This document shows positions 6,878 through 11,468 of a stretch of DNA of 11,468 nucleotides, piece after piece (positions within the stretch are counted from its first letter, which is position 1; each line of letters opens with the position of its first letter). A program made the position numbers and the translations under genes. The notes beneath the pieces were generated by a model. It searched no databases, was not told the DNA's origin, and saw nothing but the letters and a program-made list of their open reading frames with translations. Origin of the DNA: Acidobacteriota bacterium (lineage in GTDB: Bacteria; Acidobacteriota; UBA6911; JACQSX01); NCBI GenBank assembly GCA_016199665.1, contig JACQGG010000250.1, forward strand, positions 1 through 11,468, in the 5' to 3' direction.

Positions 6878-9053
6878 ACCAGAACTTCCGATACGTGAGC
6901 TTGAACTGCAGATCCTGGTTCTGGCGGATGAGCCTGCCGTCAACATCAGCGCGGCCGTCGCTAAATACCAGGAACAGATTGCTGTCCTCCCCGTAAATCA
7001 GATGAAATCGAACCTGCGTGGCGAGCTCCCCGAGCAGGCCATTCCATTGGACGAGGGTGTCGGCCAGCAGTCGCGCCTGGAGGGGAAGGGTCAGGCGCCC
7101 GCGCCAGAGGTGACTGGCAAAACTTCCCTGGGACAATGCCACGTCGTTCAACTCGTAGTCGCCGCCCAGGATGAACTGGGGAAACGCCCGCCATGTTGTG
7201 GAAATCAGCAATCCTGTCCGGTTCCCGCCGTAGAAGTGGCCCCCCTGGAGCTGAACTTTACTGGAAAGAGGGCGCCCTGTGTAACCTTCGTAGGTGATCA
7301 TCCAGCGATTGAACCCGTAGTCTCCGGGCGGGATGACGATGTTCTTGCGGGGATTGATTCGGAAAGGCTCATCATCTGGGTCCAGGCGCTCGAAGTTCAA
7401 TTCGGCTCGGAGGCGGACAATATCGCCGGAATCGAGTTCATCGGAGGCTTCCAGTGCCCAGAGCCGCGTGTCCAGCCGTCCATCCAGATCGGTAGCGTAC
7501 TGCGACTGCCCGACCAGGTCGATCTTTCGGGCATACTTTCGATTGGGCCTCCAACCCCGGCGCACCTTTACATCGTTTCGCTGGATCTCTCCCCGGCGCA
7601 CAAAGCCAAGTGCGGGATTAAAATCCCGGTCGACGCGCAGCGTGCGCAGGTTCAATTCCCATAGATCCTGGTTATAAATGAGCCCGCTTGTAAAGGCGGT
7701 CGGATGCCGCGCCAGTTTACCATCGTCCACGACAGCCAGGAAGCCATCCAGACTCAAGTTTCTCCCCAGCCAGAGGAGAACGTCAGGCCCGAACGCGCGA
7801 TTGACTGCACTGCGGGAGGACAACGAAGTGAAGATGCCTCCGATTTGCGAGCGCCCCCCGATGTTCCACCGAACCCTGGCGGCGCTGAGGTTGGCGCCGG
7901 CGCGCCGCTCGTGATTCTTGGTCTGAGTTGTGAGGAGACCCAGATCAAACGGGCCCGCCCTTCCTGTCAGGCGGGCGCCCCCGTGGAGAGGAATCGGCTC
8001 CCCCTCTTGCAGTCCAATGCGCCGGCTGAAAAACAACTGCAGATCCATGGGAATGCCGAAATCAAACAGTTGGGCGTTTTCCAGGAAGAACTCGCGCTTT
8101 TCCGGGAAGAAGAGGGGAAAGCGCGTCAGGTTGACCTGCCGGTTGTCGGCTTCGACCTGAGCAAAATTGGTGTTGTAGGTAAGATCCGCCGTGAGCGTGG
8201 GAGTCACAGCCATCTTGGCGTCGCCCCCCGCTTCCACTTCAGGATATTCAGCCTCCTGTCCGCGCTTCCTGAAAATGCCACCCGTGATATAGGGGATGAC
8301 CTGAATATTGCGCCGCATCTGGATGCCGGGCAGCCCTTCCAGGTGCCCGTAGTGCTCGGCTCGCGTACCGGGAAGTCCTGCGGGAATCAGGGCCCAGAAT
8401 ACGCGCTCATTCTTCCGCTTGATGGCCCGCTCCGCATTGAAGCCCCAGATGGAGCTCTCCTCCGCCGGGAAGCGAAGGATGCGGAAAGGGATTCGGAATT
8501 CGGCGCTCCAGCCGTCGTCCTGCAGGCGCGTCCGGACATCCCAGACTTCGTCCCATGTTGCGTTCCAAAGGTTGTTGTCGATCTGCGCGTCTTGCTTGGT
8601 TGCCCGAGGGCTGGCGGTGAAAACGTATCCCCGCCGATGGTCGTGATAGGTATCAAAAGTGACTCGGACATAATCATCCTTCATCCAGAGCTCGTCATCT
8701 CGATACCGAAGCAGCGTTTTTCGAATACCCGACGGATCCGACTCGTGGCAATAGAAACTGACGTACAGGGCCTCCAGATCGTGAACCACTCGAAGTTCCG
8801 TCTTTTCACTAGCCGCTTCCCCAAAAACGGGTACTTGCTGTTTAAAGTCATCGATCACTGTGGCGCTTTGCCAGACCGGGTCGGAGGGATCCCCATCGAC
8901 GACCGGGGGGGTCTTGACGTAAGCGATCCGGTAGACCAGCGAGGAGGTGTTGGAGTCCACCTGAGCCAGCAGGCGCCCTTCGACGACAGCAAGCAGCGCC
9001 GCAAGTGCACAGAAAAACCATCTTGCTCCTCCTGGGAAGTGGGTCCGTATCAT
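6876..9053 (-). CDS. DUF5916 outer-membrane protein with N-terminal CBM9-like domain
   Basis: A 725-residue protein from the chosen start. Residues 1-30 are a signal peptide (cleavage likely after RLLA). About 40-240 resembles a carbohydrate-binding family 9-like beta-sandwich (VVDGDPSDPVW near 51-61, GYVFTASPR near 142-150, WSAEFRIPF near 182-190). The DUF5916 hallmark follows at about 294-326, with NFAQVEAD, NLTRFP and FFPEKREFFLEN. The rest is alternating polar and hydrophobic, as in a beta-barrel, and ends in YRKFW, an aromatic C-terminus typical of proteins inserted by BamA. The function of the family is not established. The frame can be extended to an ATG at 9122, but those 23 extra residues are encoded by an intergenic repeat (9092-9120) and would precede the signal peptide, so I chose the ATG at 9053. 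It is the first gene of a two-gene operon with the rhomboid protease. Confidence 0.93.
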   Translation of the reverse strand: MIRTHFPGGARWFFCALAALLAVVEGRLLAQVDSNTSSLVYRIAYVKTPPVVDGDPSDPVWQSATVIDDFKQQVPVFGEAASEKTELRVVHDLEALYVSFYCHESDPSGIRKTLLRYRDDELWMKDDYVRVTFDTYHDHRRGYVFTASPRATKQDAQIDNNLWNATWDEVWDVRTRLQDDGWSAEFRIPFRILRFPAEESSIWGFNAERAIKRKNERVFWALIPAGLPGTRAEHYGHLEGLPGIQMRRNIQVIPYITGGIFRKRGQEAEYPEVEAGGDAKMAVTPTLTADLTYNTNFAQVEADNRQVNLTRFPLFFPEKREFFLENAQLFDFGIPMDLQLFFSRRIGLQEGEPIPLHGGARLTGRAGPFDLGLLTTQTKNHERRAGANLSAARVRWNIGGRSQIGGIFTSLSSRSAVNRAFGPDVLLWLGRNLSLDGFLAVVDDGKLARHPTAFTSGLIYNQDLWELNLRTLRVDRDFNPALGFVRRGEIQRNDVKVRRGWRPNRKYARKIDLVGQSQYATDLDGRLDTRLWALEASDELDSGDIVRLRAELNFERLDPDDEPFRINPRKNIVIPPGDYGFNRWMITYEGYTGRPLSSKVQLQGGHFYGGNRTGLLISTTWRAFPQFILGGDYELNDVALSQGSFASHLWRGRLTLPLQARLLADTLVQWNGLLGELATQVRFHLIYGEDSNLFLVFSDGRADVDGRLIRQNQDLQFKLTYRKFW

Positions 9054-9091
9054 GGCATGCGTTCTGACCGTCCCGGCGAGTTTATTGACCG

Positions 9092-9120
9092 TGAGGCTTC
9101 GCGCGGCGTAGCCGCAACCC
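9092..9120 (+). repeat. Hairpin repeat, copy 1 (GCGGC-GTA-GCCGC)
   Basis: TGAGGCTTCGCGCGGC, then GTAGCCGCAACCC. A five-base-pair stem (9103-9107 with 9111-9115) closes a three-base loop. It closely resembles the unit at 9169-9198. The conserved arms with a different loop suggest an REP-like structured element rather than chance similarity. Confidence 0.6.
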
Positions 9121-9168
9121 AAGATCTGGTTCTGAACGGCAGTGGATCCGCCCTGACCGCAGAGACGC

Positions 9169-9198
9169 TGAGGTCTTAGCGCGGCAGAGCCGCAACCA
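9169..9198 (+). repeat. Hairpin repeat, copy 2 (GCGGC-AGA-GCCGC)
   Basis: The same unit as at 9092-9120, in the same orientation. It has identical stem arms (9181-9185 with 9189-9193), loop AGA instead of GTA, and the shared flanks TGAGG and GCAACC. The two copies are about 77 bp apart. Confidence 0.6.
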
Positions 9199-9259
9199 AA
9201 TGGCCAACCGGGTTACAGCAGAATCTTCGCAGGCTGGCAATAAATTGAGCCTTAGCAAT

Positions 9260-9414
9260 GCGGAGAATGGGCGGAGGTGTTTTCTCTGCGCCGCCTCTGC
9301 GTCCTCCGCGCCTCCGCGGTAGAAAAACCTTGCACAAAAACAAGAAGTTGCCAACTTGCTAGGCAGGGCGGGCGGAGGCGCCGCAGAGAAAACAGATCTC
9401 TGCGCATTCTCTGC
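9260..9414. repeat. 155-bp imperfect palindromic element (MITE/REP-like)
   Basis: The core arms are TGTTTTCTCTGCG (9278-9290) and its exact reverse complement CGCAGAGAAAACA (9382-9394). Including the next ten bases inward, the arms agree at 21 of 23 positions. Outward, 9260-9277 pairs with 9397-9414 at 14 of 18 positions after a 2-bp offset. A smaller perfect hairpin, CGCAGAGA-loop-TCTCTGCG, sits at 9382-9404 inside the right arm. The spacer between the arms is unrelated single-copy-looking sequence. There is no coding capacity, which fits a non-autonomous element or a compound REP. No target-site duplication could be assigned. Confidence 0.6.
9286..9352 (+). repeat. Dispersed CTCTGCG/CTCCGCG repeat, copy A
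   Basis: It begins inside the left arm of the palindromic element and consists of near-periodic units of about nine bases (CCTCTGCGT, CCTCCGCGC, CTCCGCGGT) followed by an A-rich tail. Its first 43 bases (9286-9328) are identical to the reverse complement of 11426-11468. The following tail matches 11404-11425 with two substitutions and a 2-bp gap. Confidence 0.8.
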
Positions 9415-9468
9415 GAACTCTCCGTCCCGGGGGTGATTGAGGTCTGACTGCCGTTTCATCCAGCGGCC

Positions 9469-11286
9469 CTACTTAAACTTTATGTACAAATTCATCGAGT
9501 TCGTCTTGCCCCAGCCGGGCTTGGCGTGCACGACCTGGATGGGAATGGTTCCCGCCTGAGCCAGCATGTCTGCCGGAATCGTCGCCCGCAACTCCGACGG
9601 GCTGACTACGTCGGTGGACAGCCATCGCTCTCCGGCCTGAATGACGGCGGAGGAGACAAATTCGCGCCCCTTGACCGTCAGCGCCACCGGGCCGCTCCCT
9701 TCCGTGACCAGCGATGGGGAAATGGAGGTCACCAGCTCCGGCGTGTCGCTCAGCGGCTCCTTGCCCGGGAAAGTCAGCCAGTGCTCCCCGGGGTTGGGAA
9801 TAGGGTTGACAAAATCGTAGTGATAGCCGACCGGCAGCCATCGGCCATTCTGCATGACGCGTTCGATCTGCTTGAAGGCCGTGATGTCCTCCAGGGGGTT
9901 TCTGCCCAGCACCAGCAGGTCGGCGAGCTTGCCTTTCTCCAGCGTCCCCAGGTCCTTCCCCTTGCCGAGTATCTCGGCCGGCACCTTGGTTGCAAACTGG
10001 ATGGCCTGCATTGGCTTTACGCCCGCATCCACCAGGAGCTGCAATTCCCGCCGCGTCGCCACTCCGGGCATCATCGTGGCGTGCCAGATGGAACTGGTGT
10101 CCGGGCCGACAACGATCTTGCCGCCTGCTTCTACGAAGGCCTTGACGAACCATTGGTAATTGCGGTAACCGAGCTTCATGAGCGCCTTTTCATCGGCCGT
10201 CAGCTTGTCCAGAAGCGTGTAGTCAAGAATGTTGGTGCGAATCACTTCCGGGATGTAGTGCAGTTCGGGTCTGTTGAGCAAAGCCAGATCTTCCTGGTAG
10301 TACTCCTCCAGATGGTCGTTGAAATTCCGGAAGAGGTAGATCTGGCACCCTTCAATATAGACCTGCTTCTGGACCATCAGTTTAATGAGGTCCTGCGCCA
10401 TGCTCCTGTCCATTTTGCCGAAGAGCATCAGCCGCCGCGGGTCTTCAATCCAGAGCCAGTAGTCCGTCAGATCGGGATTGGGACCGCCGGTCTTGGACTC
10501 GTTCCATTGGGAGACCTTCGGGAAAACGACGCGACTGCGCCCCTGGTCCACCGCGCGCCAGGCGGGAAGCTCCTTCTCCAGGACCTCCGGCTTGACCGTA
10601 TCGAGTTCAACGCCCGTGGAATGGACCAAGCCGTTGGCTCCATTGTCGATCGCCTGACGGGCGGTAATGCCGAAGTGGCCTTCAACGACCTTGCCCGCCT
10701 TGTGCGCCTCTTCGGCAATGACCTTGACGTTCTCGGGCGGGGTGAGGGTATAAATCTTGACAAAGTCGGCGCCTCGCCCGATCAGGTCGAGGGTGATTTT
10801 GCGCGCCTCTTCCGGGGCGCCGAAGAAATCAATCGACTGGACGCGAATGAACATTCGCGGACCGAGAATCTTGCCTTTGTTGATCCCGTCTCGCTGGGCC
10901 AGGATCCAGGGGCTGCCGTCCTGCACCCAACCCGAAGTTACGCCGTTTGTGATCAGCAGCTCCGGAAACCAGCTCTTGTAATGCAGGTGCTCGTCCCACA
11001 GTCCGGGAAGAATGTACTTCCCGGATACGTCAATAATCTCGGCGCCCGCGGGAGGATTGATCCCCTGGCCAAGCGCCTCAATGCGCTCTCCCCGTACCAC
11101 CACCACCGCGTTGGGAATGGGCGGGGCGCCGGTGGCGTCAATCACCGTCCCGCCCCGCAGAACAATCGCCTGCCCTTGCGCCTGGCCCGCCAAAATCCCG
11201 TGTAAGAGCAACGCCGCGGAGACTATGCCGGCGCTCCACATCCAGGGACTCCCCCGCGACCCTGCCTGCCCTGTCCGGTATTTCAT
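9469..11286 (-). CDS. Secreted metal-dependent amidohydrolase with C-terminal IPT/TIG-like domain
   Basis: A 605-residue amidohydrolase-superfamily enzyme of the imidazolonepropionase/prolidase-like type, which hydrolyses amide or related bonds using one or two divalent metals. An N-terminal export signal (basic 1-12, hydrophobic about 17-34, cleavage near AQGQA) places it in the periplasm or outside. The beta domain (VLRGGTVIDATG, 42-53) leads into an intact metal site: H100 and H102 in DEHLH, K177 in FVKIY (probable carbamylated lysine), H204 in EGHFG, H222 in VHSTG and D396 in VGPDTS. The closing signature GTLEKGKLADLLVLGRNP is at 447-464. Residues about 515-605 (SISPSLV, VTVKG-like VALTVKGREF, TIPADMLAQAG) resemble an IPT/TIG immunoglobulin-like fold, uncommon as a tail on these enzymes. 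A GGAGGA site eight bases upstream supports the ATG at 11286. The gene is bracketed by inverted repeats. The substrate is unknown. Confidence 0.95.
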   Translation of the reverse strand: MKYRTGQAGSRGSPWMWSAGIVSAALLLHGILAGQAQGQAIVLRGGTVIDATGAPPIPNAVVVVRGERIEALGQGINPPAGAEIIDVSGKYILPGLWDEHLHYKSWFPELLITNGVTSGWVQDGSPWILAQRDGINKGKILGPRMFIRVQSIDFFGAPEEARKITLDLIGRGADFVKIYTLTPPENVKVIAEEAHKAGKVVEGHFGITARQAIDNGANGLVHSTGVELDTVKPEVLEKELPAWRAVDQGRSRVVFPKVSQWNESKTGGPNPDLTDYWLWIEDPRRLMLFGKMDRSMAQDLIKLMVQKQVYIEGCQIYLFRNFNDHLEEYYQEDLALLNRPELHYIPEVIRTNILDYTLLDKLTADEKALMKLGYRNYQWFVKAFVEAGGKIVVGPDTSSIWHATMMPGVATRRELQLLVDAGVKPMQAIQFATKVPAEILGKGKDLGTLEKGKLADLLVLGRNPLEDITAFKQIERVMQNGRWLPVGYHYDFVNPIPNPGEHWLTFPGKEPLSDTPELVTSISPSLVTEGSGPVALTVKGREFVSSAVIQAGERWLSTDVVSPSELRATIPADMLAQAGTIPIQVVHAKPGWGKTNSMNLYIKFK

Positions 11287-11294
11287 GAGTTTGT

Positions 11295-11300
11295 TCCTCC
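11295..11300 (-). promoter_or_regulatory. Ribosome binding site of the IPT-amidohydrolase gene
   Basis: On the - strand this reads GGAGGA with eight bases to the ATG at 11286. It is the strongest Shine-Dalgarno match in the window and fixes this start. Confidence 0.8.
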
Positions 11301-11403
11301 GATCCTGTCTGGCCTGACCTCAAATCAGAACGGCGTAGCGCCCGGGATGAAACCGTGCGGGGCGGAACAGAAGTGCCAGTCTGAAGCCTGGGTGTGCGCC
11401 TCG

Positions 11404-11468
11404 GGCAAATTCTTGTTTTTGCAAAGTTTTTCTACCGCGGAGGCGCGGAGGACGCAGAGGCGGCGCAG
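11404..11468 (-). repeat. Dispersed CTCTGCG/CTCCGCG repeat, copy B (inverted, cut by window edge)
   Basis: The reverse complement of 9286-9352: 43 identical bases (11426-11468) plus an A-rich tail with two substitutions and a 2-bp gap. It runs to the last base of the window and probably continues beyond. It lies upstream of the IPT-amidohydrolase gene, so that gene is flanked by the two copies in opposite orientation. Confidence 0.8.

Larger units (their letters stand above)
9054..9468. other. Repeat-filled intergenic region
   Basis: This is the gap between the IPT-amidohydrolase gene and the DUF5916 gene, both on the - strand. It holds two copies of a GCGGC-xxx-GCCGC hairpin repeat and a large imperfect palindrome built from CGCAGAG-type units, listed separately. 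It should also contain the promoter of the DUF5916 operon, but I could not identify convincing -35/-10 boxes. Short frames here, such as one with an RGGAEDAEAAQR peptide, are translations of the repeat and not genes. Confidence 0.7.

Noticed and set aside
9054..9122. Longer N-terminus of the DUF5916 protein starting at 9122
   Set aside because: The additional 23 residues come from a hairpin repeat, have no ribosome binding site and would put a hydrophilic stretch in front of the signal peptide.
7704..9179. 491-residue + strand open frame opposite the DUF5916 gene
   Set aside because: The DUF5916 hallmark motifs, signal peptide and aromatic C-terminus are on the - strand; this is a shadow frame.
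9082..9459. 125-residue - strand frame in the intergenic gap
   Set aside because: Its sequence is the translation of the CGCAGAG repeat element and it overlaps the hairpin repeats; no ribosome binding site or domain.
9526..11205. 559-residue + strand open frame opposite the IPT-amidohydrolase
   Set aside because: The - strand frame has all metal ligands and a strong ribosome binding site; the antisense frame has no recognisable feature.

Overview
This window looks like a chromosomal accessory segment from a GC-rich, diderm (outer-membrane) bacterium. An Acidobacteriota-like genome, or a related soil or sediment phylum such as Gemmatimonadota, fits best. The support is indirect: a DUF5916-type outer-membrane barrel protein, a secreted M2 (ACE-like) peptidase, several secreted amidohydrolases, and CGCAGAGG/CCGCGGAGG intergenic repeats. 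There is no rRNA, tRNA or marker gene to settle the taxonomy. I see no CRISPR array, phage gene, transposase or toxin-antitoxin pair.

Layout: four genes read on the + strand (positions 3-6005) and three on the - strand (6129-11286). They converge at about 6006-6128. On the + strand the order is an exported M2-family peptidyl-dipeptidase whose start lies off the window; an unrecognised membrane-anchored protein with faint M29-aminopeptidase-like features, 8 bp downstream; a secreted Amidohydro_3-type protein that has lost several canonical metal ligands; and a small TerB-like cytoplasmic protein. On the - strand, in transcription order, are a secreted amidohydrolase with an intact metal site and a C-terminal IPT/TIG-like domain (9469-11286); a repeat-filled gap; a DUF5916 outer-membrane protein (6876-9053); and a rhomboid protease translated from a TTG codon whose ribosome binding site overlaps the stop codon of the DUF5916 gene.

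How they may work together: five of the seven products carry export signals or anchors, and four of those five belong to, or resemble, peptidase or amidohydrolase families. A role in periplasmic or surface processing of peptides or amides is a reasonable inference, but no substrate can be read from the sequence. The DUF5916-rhomboid pair is a clear two-gene operon.

The points most worth a second look are the amidohydrolase with a degraded metal site next to a divergent M29-like protein; the 155-bp imperfect palindromic element in the 9.05-9.47 kb gap; and a second, inverted copy of its left arm at the right window edge, so that the IPT-amidohydrolase gene is bracketed by inverted repeats.
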